Assembly: GCA_031280955.1 (NCBI GenBank)
Contig: JAITGA010000030.1
Coordinates: 62,001-126,000, forward strand
Direction of reading: 5' to 3'
Source of the DNA: Lachnospiraceae bacterium
GTDB taxonomy: Bacteria; Bacillota; Clostridia; Lachnospirales; Lachnospiraceae
Length of the DNA stretch: 64,000 bases
Below, one piece after another: positions 45,098 to 54,677 of the stretch (position 1 is the stretch's first letter; every line of letters starts with the position of its first letter). The translations under genes and the position numbers were made by a program. The notes under the pieces are model-generated. The model did not search any database. It was given only the letters and a program-made list of their open reading frames with translations, and was not told the DNA's origin.

Positions 45098-46912
45098 TTG
45101 TTACTTAGCCTGAATGTGAAAAATCTGGCGTTGATTGAGGAAGCAGAAGTCTTCTTTGAGCCGGGACTAAATATCCTGACCGGGGAGACGGGAGCGGGGA
45201 AGTCGATAATACTCGGCTCTATTAATCTGGCTCTAGGGGAAAAAATCGAACTGGTAGAAAAAAGCCAAGGGGGAAAGGGACGGGCAAACACCCAAATCCA
45301 TGCCTCCCAAAGCCAAGGCGAACAAACTTATGCAGGGCAAACCCAGGTCAGCGGACAGCCGCGGCGGGGAATTATTCGCAGCGGGGCAGAATATGCCACA
45401 GTTAGTCTGACTTTTGTGATTGACCGCCCTGAACAAAGAGCAGCGGTGGCAGCGATGGATTTACCTTTGGGTGAAGACGGTATTCTCGTCATTAGCCGCC
45501 GGATAATGCCTAACCGTTCCGTCATGAAGATAAACGGAGAATCAGTCAGTGCCGCAGAGGTGCGGACACTAGCGGCGGCATTACTCGATATTCACGGTCA
45601 GCATGAACGCCACTCCTTGCTGAAAGTGGCTAACCACCGGGAAATTCTCGATGATTTGGGGCAAAAAGATGAACTCTTTGCCCTAAAAGATAGTTTACGT
45701 ACATCTGTGCGAGAATACAATGAGTTATGCCGAGAACTAAACCATGAAAGTACCAGCGAATCCGCCCGCCAGCGGGAAATAAAGTTACTTGAACATGAGA
45801 TAAACGAAATCGAACAAGCGGCGTTAATCATTGGTGAAGACGAGCAATGTGAAAAAGACTGGCGCAAGATGGCAAATGCGGGCAAGCTGCGGGAAGTTCT
45901 GGGGAACACCCATAATGTTACCGGTTATGACAGTGAAGCGAGTGCGGGAGCAGCTATTGGCAGGGTTTTGAAAGAGGTGATGAGTGTTACCGGAGATGAT
46001 GAAGAGCTTTCCAATCTTGCGGCACAGCTAAGTGACATTGATACCTTGCTAAATGATTTCAACCATAGTGTGACTGCATATATGGCGGGTCTGGAGTTTG
46101 ATGAGCGGACACTTATAGCCACCGAAAGCCGCCTCAATCAACTCAATCATTTGAAGACGAAATACCATACGGATATTGCAGGAATTTTGACCCTCAAAGA
46201 AGAAAAAGAAAGTCGTCTCACCATCCTTTTGGACTATGAAAATTATCGTGCCGGATTAGAGGAAAGATGTGAAGGGAAGAAAGCACAAGTCCTCGATATC
46301 TGCCGGGAAATATCGCTTTTGCGGACACAAACGGGCAAGACATTGGCTCTACAGATGCAAACAGCACTTCGTGAACTTAGTTTTGCCGATGTCAGGTTTG
46401 AGGTCACAGTCACGCCTGATGAAGAGAGTTTTAGTGCCGATGGCTATGATCAGGTGACTTTCATGATTGCCCCCAATCTGGGGGAAGAACTTCGTTCCTT
46501 ACATCAAGTAGCGAGCGGCGGTGAGCTGTCACGGGTTATGCTGGCACTAAAGACGATTAAAGCAGGGATTGAATCAAAGGGAACACTTTTGTTCGATGAG
46601 ATAGATGCGGGTATCAGCGGTAAGACTGCTTGGAAGATTGCTGAACGACTGGCGGCTTTGACGGCGGCACATCAAGTTATCTGCATTACCCATCTACCAC
46701 AAATTGCGGCAATGGCGGACACGCATTTCGCTATTCGCAAGGAAGTGAAAAATGAACGGACAGTTACGTTGATTGATAGTCTTGATGATGAGGAATCGTT
46801 GGCAGAGCTTGCTAGGCTTCTGGGAACGGAAGCGGTGACTAGTGCCGTGACCGAAAACGCAAAGGAAATGAAAGCGGCAGCACGGAAAGTGAAGAGTGAA
46901 GTCAGGGAATAA
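45098..46912 (+). CDS. recN: DNA repair protein RecN with a glutamine-rich insertion
   Basis: A 604-residue SMC-like ATPase in double-strand break repair. Walker A is LTGETGAGKSII (about residues 28-39), a central coiled coil spans about 200-450, and the C-terminal half has the ABC signature VASGGELSRVMLALK and Walker B TLLFDEIDAGISG. Start is TTG with AGAGG ahead, giving MLLSLNVKNLALI as in the family. Residues 55-90 (SQGGKGRANTQIHASQSQ and on) are an insertion rich in Q, G and S, in the loop before IRSGAEYATVSLTF; ordinary RecN has only a few residues there. Confidence 0.96.
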   Translation: MLLSLNVKNLALIEEAEVFFEPGLNILTGETGAGKSIILGSINLALGEKIELVEKSQGGKGRANTQIHASQSQGEQTYAGQTQVSGQPRRGIIRSGAEYATVSLTFVIDRPEQRAAVAAMDLPLGEDGILVISRRIMPNRSVMKINGESVSAAEVRTLAAALLDIHGQHERHSLLKVANHREILDDLGQKDELFALKDSLRTSVREYNELCRELNHESTSESARQREIKLLEHEINEIEQAALIIGEDEQCEKDWRKMANAGKLREVLGNTHNVTGYDSEASAGAAIGRVLKEVMSVTGDDEELSNLAAQLSDIDTLLNDFNHSVTAYMAGLEFDERTLIATESRLNQLNHLKTKYHTDIAGILTLKEEKESRLTILLDYENYRAGLEERCEGKKAQVLDICREISLLRTQTGKTLALQMQTALRELSFADVRFEVTVTPDEESFSADGYDQVTFMIAPNLGEELRSLHQVASGGELSRVMLALKTIKAGIESKGTLLFDEIDAGISGKTAWKIAERLAALTAAHQVICITHLPQIAAMADTHFAIRKEVKNERTVTLIDSLDDEESLAELARLLGTEAVTSAVTENAKEMKAAARKVKSEVRE

Positions 46913-46953
46913 ACGCATTACAAGGGAGATATGAAAAAGTCAGGTCATGCAAA

Positions 46954-46970
46954 TTGACTGATACGGTCAA
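46954..46970. repeat. copy of the TTGAC-N7-GTCAA palindrome (before hisS)
   Basis: TTGACTGATACGGTCAA followed by TGAA. It is intergenic, 24 bases before the likely hisS start. Confidence 0.7.
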
Positions 46971-46993
46971 TGAAGCGGGAGGAGAAAGAGGAA

Positions 46994-48283
46994 ATGAATA
47001 TGCCACTCAAAAAGAAGCCGGTAAGCGGAATGAAGGACATTTTACCCATCGAGATGCAGATACGTGAGTATGTCCTTGAAGTGATTAGAAGCACATATCG
47101 TAGTTTTGGCTATACTGCTATTGATACCCCCGCAGTAGAGCATATTGAGAACCTAAGCAGTAAGCAGGGCGGCGATAACGAGCAGTTAATTTTCAAAATA
47201 CTAAAGCGAGGCGAGAAACTATCCTTGCAAAATGCGGAAAGTGAAAATGACTTATGCGACAGCGGTTTACGTTACGACTTAACCGTTCCCTTGGTACGGT
47301 ATTTTGCCGCCCACGAAAATGAGCTTCCCACTCCGTTCAAAGCCCTCCAAATCGGTAATGTCTGGCGAGCTGACCGCCCCCAACGCGGCCGTTTTCGTCA
47401 ATTCACCCAGTGCGATATAGATATCATCGGTGATGCAAGCTCTGCCGCCGAAGTTGAACTCATCCTTGCCACGGCACAGGCTTTGACGAAAATCGGTTTT
47501 AAGGGTTTTCAAATCCGGGTGAACGATAGGAGGATACTGTCGTTTATGGCATCATACTGCGGTTTTGGCGAAGAAGAGCAAACAGAGGTCTTTGCCAGCC
47601 TCGACAAAATGGAAAAAATCGGTAACGACGGTGTTCTTGCCGAACTGGAGGAAAAAGGTTTTGATTCTGTAAAAATTAAGAAAGTGCTTGATATTATCGC
47701 CGTATTGCAAAAGTTAGGAAGAGAAAGCGATGCGTCTTCATTGATGAAACAACTGGCTTTACTTCTCAAAGGATACTTAAACCCACATGTGGCGGCAGAT
47801 TTGGGTACGGTAATCAATAACATCCTCGCCCTCAAAACATCAGAATGGGAAATCGTTTTTGACCCCACTTTAGTCCGGGGAATGGGGTATTACACAGGTA
47901 CGGTTTTTGAAGTAAACGTTCCCGAACTGGGAGGAAGCCTCGGCGGCGGCGGTCGTTATGACAAAATGATTGGCGCATTTACAGGGAAAAATGTTCCCGC
48001 AGTTGGTTTTTCACTTGGTTTTGAGCGGATAATTCTCTTACTGATGGAGCGTGGCTTTGTTGTTCCTGAGCAGTCGGAGCGAAGAGCTTATCTTATTGAA
48101 AAAGGGGTAGAAAATAGCAAAGTAATAGAAATCATGCAAAAAGCCCAACTTGAACGTGAACAAGGGGAGATAGTTCTCGTCATATGGATGAACAAGAACA
48201 AGAAGTTCCAAATAGAACAACTACAAAAAGAGGGATACACGCAAATAGTGGATGTATATTTAGAGGATAGCAAACCAACTTAA
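46994..48283 (+). CDS. hisS: histidine-tRNA ligase
   Basis: A 429-residue class II aminoacyl-tRNA synthetase. Motif 1 is within PVSGMKDILPIEM onward, motif 2 is QIGNVWRADRPQRGRFRQFTQCDIDIIG, the histidine-binding GMGYYTGTVFEV and motif 3 GGGGRYDKMIG with GFSLGFERI follow, and an anticodon-binding domain ends the protein. ATG 46994 (or 47000) is preferred over ATG 46970, because GGGAGGAG lies inside the longer frame at the right distance and nothing precedes 46970. The gene aspS, often next in Firmicutes, is missing; hisS is convergent with a DUF362 gene, 18 bases apart. Confidence 0.95.
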   Translation: MNMPLKKKPVSGMKDILPIEMQIREYVLEVIRSTYRSFGYTAIDTPAVEHIENLSSKQGGDNEQLIFKILKRGEKLSLQNAESENDLCDSGLRYDLTVPLVRYFAAHENELPTPFKALQIGNVWRADRPQRGRFRQFTQCDIDIIGDASSAAEVELILATAQALTKIGFKGFQIRVNDRRILSFMASYCGFGEEEQTEVFASLDKMEKIGNDGVLAELEEKGFDSVKIKKVLDIIAVLQKLGRESDASSLMKQLALLLKGYLNPHVAADLGTVINNILALKTSEWEIVFDPTLVRGMGYYTGTVFEVNVPELGGSLGGGGRYDKMIGAFTGKNVPAVGFSLGFERIILLLMERGFVVPEQSERRAYLIEKGVENSKVIEIMQKAQLEREQGEIVLVIWMNKNKKFQIEQLQKEGYTQIVDVYLEDSKPT

Positions 48284-48301
48284 CCTGCCACGAACCACTC
48301 C

Positions 48302-49384
48302 CTAGCGCAAGAAATCGATAATATCGGTCGCTTTCGGCGGGCAGCCGGGGACGAAGCAGGAGAAGCCACGAGTGCAATCACCGATACCGACACACTTGTC
48401 AGTCTTTTTGGCACACAAGTCTTTGCCGTCGTTATTTCGGTATCCTTGACCGATGAACAGTTTGTCCTCGGTGCGGCCGTTCAAGCGGTAGAGGGCATAG
48501 ATGAGCGAAGAGTAACATACTGAACAAGCCGAATCAGCATTTATCAGCCGTTCATAACGTTCAGCAATCCGTGTGACCTTGGCATTTTGCTTGGGTTTGT
48601 TTTGGGTGTTGAGGGAAACCACCTCTGTCTGTTCATTATAATACTCACCGACACCGAGACGGCGGGCGATAGCCAGATGTTCAATGTCATCAGGGCGATA
48701 ACCGATGAGTTCAGCACAAAATGAGTCAACAAGAACAGGATTTGCACCGACGATAATCCGCTTCGATTCTACCGGAGTTCCTCCCTCTTCAAAGGACAAA
48801 TCACCGCAAATTCCATCAACGACACAATAATGAGTCTTAATGAGGGCGTTGAGAGCGGCAATCGGTTTATGAAGCCCCATGGTATGGTAACGCCTCTTTT
48901 CGCTGTCAGGAATACAGCCTTTCATATTTTTGAGGCAGCAGGTCATCCGTGTTTGGCAATGTGATTTCAGCACCGGGACGTTGATGAGGAAATCAGCATC
49001 AAGAGCTCGGTTGCATAAACCCAGTTGATACCCACTGTGAGTCAGGTGAGTGACACGATCATCTTTCAGGTCAAACAGCATCACTTTATATTCTTGCGCC
49101 AACCTTTCATAACCGCAATTTTTGAAGCCAAGGCGAGTGCTTTCGCCGATGGCGGCACTTTCGATTATGGAAATATCCTTGATTCCATATTCTTGTAAGA
49201 AAATAATGATTCCTTCCACGACTTCAGCGTGGGTGGTAGCTCCGCCGCTTGCAGGACGGGGAACGACCAAGTTGGGTTTGATGGCGACTTTTTGCTCCCG
49301 CCGCAGATACTTGTGGATATCGGAGGCTTGGAGGGATTCGTAGGTATTGCTGATGATATCGTTTCCATAGTTGATGACTATCAT
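48302..49384 (-). CDS. DUF362 domain-containing protein
   Basis: A 360-residue protein of the DUF362 family, cytoplasmic, often next to iron-sulfur proteins. Typical segments are VAIKPNLVVPRPASGGATTHAEVVEG (about residue 35), SIIESA, NVPVLKSHCQTRMTCCLKNMKG and the central INADSACSVCYSSL. The tail has six cysteines (CAKKTDKCVGIGDC...CFVPGCPP) that could bind a metal cluster, although it does not read as a classic 4Fe-4S ferredoxin domain. Function of the family is unknown. AAAGGAG precedes the ATG. It is convergent with hisS and divergent from pheS. Confidence 0.88.
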   Translation of the reverse strand: MIVINYGNDIISNTYESLQASDIHKYLRREQKVAIKPNLVVPRPASGGATTHAEVVEGIIIFLQEYGIKDISIIESAAIGESTRLGFKNCGYERLAQEYKVMLFDLKDDRVTHLTHSGYQLGLCNRALDADFLINVPVLKSHCQTRMTCCLKNMKGCIPDSEKRRYHTMGLHKPIAALNALIKTHYCVVDGICGDLSFEEGGTPVESKRIIVGANPVLVDSFCAELIGYRPDDIEHLAIARRLGVGEYYNEQTEVVSLNTQNKPKQNAKVTRIAERYERLINADSACSVCYSSLIYALYRLNGRTEDKLFIGQGYRNNDGKDLCAKKTDKCVGIGDCTRGFSCFVPGCPPKATDIIDFLR

Positions 49385-49471
49385 TATCTAGCTCCTTTCG
49401 GGGACAAAACCGCCAACATCATTATCATAGCATTTACAGTTTTCTTTTACAAATACTTCATAGCAATCAAT

Positions 49472-49489
49472 CGCCGAAGCAATCCATTT
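49472..49489. repeat. second copy of the CGCCGAAGCAATCCATTT repeat end
   Basis: Eighteen bases identical to 8857-8874. It lies in the 196-base gap between divergent DUF362 and pheS genes. A TATAAT (49550-49555) upstream of pheS has no good -35 at 16-18 bases. No T-box leader is apparent here. Confidence 0.6.
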
Positions 49490-49580
49490 ATTTATCAATA
49501 GATATTTTCCCTGCACTATGGTAATATCATTTACAACAAACAACAGTACTATAATTGGGGTTCATGTTCGGAGGTAACAA

Positions 49581-50618
49581 ATGCAAGAAGCGATAGATGC
49601 GATTCTAAATGATGCAGAGACACGAGTGAGTGCGGCGGCGGATACTGAGGAGATGAAAGTTGTCAAGGCAGCTTTTTTGGGAAAACAAGGGGAAATCGCC
49701 AAATTGATGAAAGAAATTCCCGCTCTTTCCGGCACGGCTCGTGCTGATGCGGGACGGGCACTCAATCAATTGAAGAGCCGATTATCCGTCATGATAGAGC
49801 AAAAAACCGAGGAGCTATTGTTGAAAACCACCGCTGTCCCCGTAGATTTTGATTGCACTATTCCCGGGAAAAGTCCGGCAAACGGCGGGCTTCATCCGAT
49901 TACCCAGATTTGTTATGACCTAAATGATGCTTTTCGTTCATTGGGGTTTGCGATATTTGATGAAGCTGACATCACCAGCGAGCTTTACAATTTTGACTAC
50001 CTTAACTTTCCCCCTGACCATCCCGCACGTGATAGCATGGATACATTTTGGTTGGCAGGACATGCCGAGCGAAGCGGCGGGGCGCGTCTTTGTCTGCGTA
50101 CTCATTTGACCGGAGCCAGCGTTCGTCATATGAAAACCCACACCCCACCATATCGTTTCGTTTATCCCGGTCGCGCATATCGCAACGAGTCAACCGATGC
50201 CCGTCACGAACGTGCTTTCTTTCAATATGAAGCCCTGATTGTGCAGGAGGATTTCACTTTTGCTGCGGGAAAGGTAATGATTCAAGCGATTTTGTCCAAA
50301 GTTTTTGGTCGTGATGTTCCGGTGCGGATGCGGGTGGGTTTCTTTCCTTTCGTCGAACCCGGCTTTGAAATCGACATGGGTTGTTTGGTATGCGATGGTA
50401 AAGGTTGTAGTGTTTGCAAGCATGTAGGTTGGATAGAAATCATGCCCGGCGGCGCACCGCATCCCAATGTCCTCAGGGCGGCAGGTCTGGACCCTGCCAT
50501 ATATACCGGTTTCTATATCAATGTCGGTCTTGACCGTCTGGTGATGATGCGTTACGGCATTGATGATGTCCGTCTGTTCCGTAGCTCAGATTTGCGTTTT
50601 TTGAACCAGTTTCATTAA
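49581..50618 (+). CDS. pheS: phenylalanine-tRNA ligase alpha subunit
   Basis: A 345-residue catalytic subunit of the alpha2-beta2 PheRS. After an N-terminal coiled coil (residues 1-85), the class II core is seen: [24 protein letters not shown] at about 135, [13 protein letters not shown], the motif 2 region [27 protein letters not shown] and the motif 3 [18 protein letters not shown]. It is followed by pheT 29 bases later. An AGGTAAC stretch with GGAGG five to ten bases ahead marks the ATG. No leader peptide or T-box is visible upstream, so control differs from the T-box of many Firmicutes. Confidence 0.98.
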   Translation: [345 protein letters not shown]

Positions 50619-50647
50619 AGACAAAAGTAACAATCAGGAGACAAAAG

Positions 50648-53197
50648 ATGAAAATTTCACTTGCTTGGATAAAAGATTTCGTAGAAATACCTGCTGACCT
50701 CGAGATCACAAAACTTGCCTTTGACCTTACGATGTCTACGGTCGAGGTGGAGGCGGTGACACAACCGGCAGCGGGGCTTAGTGCGGTAATCGTCGGAGAA
50801 ATCAAGACTATTTTGCCCCATCCCAACGCCGACAAACTAAAGATTTGCTGTACCGACATCGGAGACGGTGATATCCGGGAAATCGTCTGTGGCGGTTCAA
50901 ATATCTATGAGGGAATGAAAATTGCCGTTGCCAAGCCGGGGGCATGGGTACGCTGGCATGGTGTGGGTGAGTTGGTGGAAATCAAGGCGGCAAAGCTTCG
51001 GGGCGTGGAAAGCTACGGGATGATATGCGCAGCCGCAGAGATAGGTTTACTTGACCTCTTCCCCGGTGATGATGAAGCGGCAGTGATTGACCTTTCAGAG
51101 TTCAATGTCAAAACAGGAGAACCGCTTGCCACGGCTTTGGATTTAGAAGACACGATCCTCGAAATCGACAACAAATCCTTGACTAACCGTCCTGATTTGT
51201 GGGGACATTATGGGATTGCTCGTGAGATTTCTGCTATTTATGACTTACCGCTTATCGGATTTACTGAATGGGTTTCACCGACGGAAACGACCCTTGCCAT
51301 CGAAATAACGATGCCGGATCTTTGCCGCCGTTATATGGGAGCTAGGATAGAGGGACTTTTGGTTAAACCATCACCATTTGCCATCAAAAGCAGGCTATGG
51401 CGGGTGGGAATGAAGCCGATCAATGCTATTGTAGATATTACCAACTACGTAATGTTAGCGACCGGGCAGCCGACTCATGCTTTTGATGCTGACATCGCAT
51501 CTGACCAAATTACGATCCGCATGGCGAAGGATGGTGAGAAGCTGTTACTGCTTAGTGAGGATGAATTAACTTTAACAGCTTACGATATGGTAATCGCCAA
51601 TCAGAAAGAGGCAATAGCCCTTGCAGGGGTGATGGGGGGACAGAAGAACTCTGTCCATGACACGACCAAGGATGTGATTTTGGAGATAGCCAACTTTGCC
51701 GCAGCTTCTGTCCGCCGCAGTGCCGCCCGTCATGAAATACGGACGGAATCAGCCACTCGTTTTGAAAAGGCAGTCGATTCCGAACGCACCGAGCAGGCAT
51801 TATCATTGGCAATGCACTTATTCAGGGAAATTTATCCGCAGCACCAAGTTGTCGCTTTCACGGATAATTATCCTGCGAAACTCGTTGCCGTGAAAGAGCC
51901 GATTTCGGTATCGACCAGATGGCTCATCAAGCGACTGGGTAAGGAAATCCCCGTGAGTGAGATTGAGCGGATTTTGCGGCGGCTTGGCTTTACGGTGGAA
52001 GCAGAAAGTAATACAGAGAAAACAAACGAAGACTGCCAAAAAGACGATATTCGCCCAACTAAAGCAGACGAAATTCTAAAGATAGCTGTGCCGTCATGGC
52101 GGGCTACCGGTGATATTTCCATTCCTGAGGATATCATGGAGGAAGTGGCGCGGCTTTTTGGATATGAAAACTTCGCTGCTGCTGATATCACCACCACTTT
52201 TACCGCGGCAATCAATCAACCTGATTATGACAAAGAACGTGCTATTAAGGAATACTTGGCTTTCCGCTGCGGTCTGCGGGAAATTTTTACTTATCCGTGG
52301 ATGAATGATGAGTATATTTCTCCTTTTGTCCCCGGGATAAACTTGTTTGCCTGTATGGATGAACGGGAGTCAAGGTTGTCAGCAAAGACACTTAGACTGG
52401 AAGCACCGCCATCACCGAGCGAAAGTTACTTACGGTCAAGCCTATTACCGAATATCTGTCGGGCGGTGAGTGAGAATTTGCGCTATTTTTCCGAGTTTGC
52501 AATCTTTGAAGCGGCGCGGACGTTTAATGGTGATGAGTGGGAAGCTCGCTATGATGAGCAGGAAAAACTACCGTTACAGCGGCGTTTCATTGCGGGAGCA
52601 TTTGTTGCCCCCAAGGATGATTTTGCCCGCCTTTTTGATCGGGTCAAGGGCGTTTTGGCGGCTCTACCCCGCTATACACATATCGAGGGCTATACATTTG
52701 CCCGCCGGGAAGAGCCATCATGGGTTGACCCCGCACTTTGGCAAAACATCATTATCGGCGAGCAGATTATTGGCAATCTGGGTTTACTTGCTTCCCGTCA
52801 CGCATTGTCATGTAATATAAAAAATGCCACGGTGATGTTGTTTGAACTGGACATCGATGCCCTGATACCGTATGCCTCACGAACCAACCGCTTTAGTCCT
52901 TTGCCGGAATATCCCCGCATCGACTATGATTTGTCAGTTTTGACAGATACTGATTTGACATGGGAGCAGATTGAGGTGGCAGTAAGGGAGGTCATGAAAA
53001 AAGACAGCTTGATTCGTAATGTTGCTTTCATGGGAGAGTACCAAGGAGAGCAAATCCCTGTGGGTAAGAAGAGTGTTACTCTGCGGCTTACGATTGGATC
53101 GAGTAAGAAGACCTTGACTGCGGAGGAAACGCAAGTTTGTATCACCAAGGTGGTGAAGCAGCTAAAGCGGCTTTTTGCAGCGGAGCTTAGGGAGTAA
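50648..53197 (+). CDS. pheT: phenylalanine-tRNA ligase beta subunit
   Basis: An 849-residue subunit, longer than the usual ~800, that handles tRNA-Phe binding and editing. The N-terminal EMAP-like tRNA-binding domain (VGEIKTILPHPNADKLKICCTDIG), the B3/B4 editing domain (WRVGMKPINAIVDITNYVMLATGQPTHAFDAD), the B5 domain (IPEDIMEEVARLFGYENF) and the C-terminal FDX-ACB domain (FSPLPEYPRIDYDLSVLTD) are in order. Residues about 452-478 (ESNTEKTNEDCQKDDIRPTKADE) look like an added charged loop in the region before B5 ends. It is co-transcribed with pheS. AGGAG precedes the start. Confidence 0.98.
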   Translation: MKISLAWIKDFVEIPADLEITKLAFDLTMSTVEVEAVTQPAAGLSAVIVGEIKTILPHPNADKLKICCTDIGDGDIREIVCGGSNIYEGMKIAVAKPGAWVRWHGVGELVEIKAAKLRGVESYGMICAAAEIGLLDLFPGDDEAAVIDLSEFNVKTGEPLATALDLEDTILEIDNKSLTNRPDLWGHYGIAREISAIYDLPLIGFTEWVSPTETTLAIEITMPDLCRRYMGARIEGLLVKPSPFAIKSRLWRVGMKPINAIVDITNYVMLATGQPTHAFDADIASDQITIRMAKDGEKLLLLSEDELTLTAYDMVIANQKEAIALAGVMGGQKNSVHDTTKDVILEIANFAAASVRRSAARHEIRTESATRFEKAVDSERTEQALSLAMHLFREIYPQHQVVAFTDNYPAKLVAVKEPISVSTRWLIKRLGKEIPVSEIERILRRLGFTVEAESNTEKTNEDCQKDDIRPTKADEILKIAVPSWRATGDISIPEDIMEEVARLFGYENFAAADITTTFTAAINQPDYDKERAIKEYLAFRCGLREIFTYPWMNDEYISPFVPGINLFACMDERESRLSAKTLRLEAPPSPSESYLRSSLLPNICRAVSENLRYFSEFAIFEAARTFNGDEWEARYDEQEKLPLQRRFIAGAFVAPKDDFARLFDRVKGVLAALPRYTHIEGYTFARREEPSWVDPALWQNIIIGEQIIGNLGLLASRHALSCNIKNATVMLFELDIDALIPYASRTNRFSPLPEYPRIDYDLSVLTDTDLTWEQIEVAVREVMKKDSLIRNVAFMGEYQGEQIPVGKKSVTLRLTIGSSKKTLTAEETQVCITKVVKQLKRLFAAELRE

Positions 53198-53234
53198 GGG
53201 TTGGAACACTAAACCATCTAGAGAGGAATAAGAC

Positions 53235-54677
53235 ATGGAAAAGAAAAACATATGGGAACTTTATGGTGCGGAGGAGTTAAAAGAAATTGAAGTGCTGGCT
53301 AGTGGTTATCGCAACTTTCTTGACCGTGGCAAGACGGAGCGAGAGTGTATCGACATCACGATTACCCTCCTGCAAGAAAACGGTTATCGTGATCTTGATG
53401 CTCTGATTACCAAGGGGACGAAGCTTACTCGGGGCGACAAGGTTTACCGTACTTTGGCAAACAAATTGCTCGTGGCATTCAATATCGGCAAACTGCCGTG
53501 TGCGCAGGGGATGAATATTCTCGGAGCTCATGTTGATTCGCCGCGCCTTGACATCAAGCAAAACCCTCTTTATGAGGAAGATGGTATTGCTTATCTTGAT
53601 ACCCATTACTACGGTGGTGTCAAAAAGTATCAATGGGTCACGATTCCCCTTGCCCTGCATGGGGTGGTGGTGAAAAAGGATGGGACAACGGTAACGGTGA
53701 ATATCGGCGAAAAGGAAGATGACCCGGTTTTCTTTGTCCCTGATTTGCTGCCGCATTTGGCGCGTGAGCAGATGGAAAAAAAGGCAAGTAAGGTTATCGA
53801 GGGTGAAGCCCTTGATATCGTGATTGGCAACCGCCCGTTGATTATTAATGAAAATAATGAAAAAGTGGTTGAGGAAACGAAAGCCGATGCTGCTGACTCG
53901 GGCAAGGATTTGATCAAAAAGAACGTACTGGCAATACTCAAGCAAAACTATGATATTGAAGAAGAAGATTTCATCTCTGCCGAACTGGAAGTAGTCCCGG
54001 CAGGGCGAGCGCGGGAGGCAGGCTTTGACCGCAGTATGATACTCGCATATGGTCAAGATGACCGTGTTTGCGCTTACCCCGGGTTGATTGCGATGTTGGA
54101 AACCGCTGATGTGGCGAAGACAGCGTGTTTGATTTTTGCCGACAAAGAAGAAATCGGTAGTGTTGGAGCAACGGGAATGCACTCGCGTTTCTTTGAAAAT
54201 ACGGTAGCGGAGCTGATGAATCTGATGGGTGAGTATAATGAGCTTGATGTGCGCCGTACCCTTGCTTCATCAGCAATGTTGTCAATTGATGTCGGTGCCG
54301 CATATGATCCGATCTACAAATCTAGCTTTGACAAACGCAACGCATCGTTAATGGGGGCAGGGGTGTTTGTCAGTAAGTTTGGCGGCAGCGGCGGTAAATC
54401 CCGCTCCAATGATGCTGACGCCGAGTATCTGGGATATTTGCGCCGTATTTTTGATGAAAATGGGATTCGCTTTCAGACTGCCGAGCTGGGCAAAGTCGAT
54501 GCGGGCGGCGGCGGGACGATAGCCTATATTCTAGCTAATTACGGGATGAAAGTAATTGACAGCGGTATCGCCATAATGAATATGCACGCTCCATGGGAAG
54601 CTTCGAGCAAGGTAGATATTTATGAAGCAAAAAGGGCGTGGGCAGCATTTTTGCGAAGTGATATGATGACTCCATGA
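53235..54677 (+). CDS. M18-family aminopeptidase
   Basis: A 480-residue zinc aminopeptidase of the M18 family, cytoplasmic, which removes N-terminal residues (aspartyl or others). Metal and catalytic motifs are ILGAHVDSPRLDIK (His-x-Asp, about residue 98), FADKEEIGSVGATGMHS (about 306), MLSIDVGAAYDP and the C-terminal GIAIMNMHAPWE. The long form with GVKKYQWVTIPLALHGVVV is typical of clostridial M18 proteins. It overlaps queA by 4 bp (ATGA). AGAGAGGAA precedes the ATG. Confidence 0.94.
   Translation: MEKKNIWELYGAEELKEIEVLASGYRNFLDRGKTERECIDITITLLQENGYRDLDALITKGTKLTRGDKVYRTLANKLLVAFNIGKLPCAQGMNILGAHVDSPRLDIKQNPLYEEDGIAYLDTHYYGGVKKYQWVTIPLALHGVVVKKDGTTVTVNIGEKEDDPVFFVPDLLPHLAREQMEKKASKVIEGEALDIVIGNRPLIINENNEKVVEETKADAADSGKDLIKKNVLAILKQNYDIEEEDFISAELEVVPAGRAREAGFDRSMILAYGQDDRVCAYPGLIAMLETADVAKTACLIFADKEEIGSVGATGMHSRFFENTVAELMNLMGEYNELDVRRTLASSAMLSIDVGAAYDPIYKSSFDKRNASLMGAGVFVSKFGGSGGKSRSNDADAEYLGYLRRIFDENGIRFQTAELGKVDAGGGGTIAYILANYGMKVIDSGIAIMNMHAPWEASSKVDIYEAKRAWAAFLRSDMMTP

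Noticed and set aside
49385-49580. T-box leader for pheST
   Set aside because: The gap is only 196 bases, shows no terminator or T-box consensus, and includes a dispersed repeat.
53277-54182. 301-codon minus-strand frame
   Set aside because: Exactly antisense to the well-supported M18 aminopeptidase gene; composition is that of a shadow frame.
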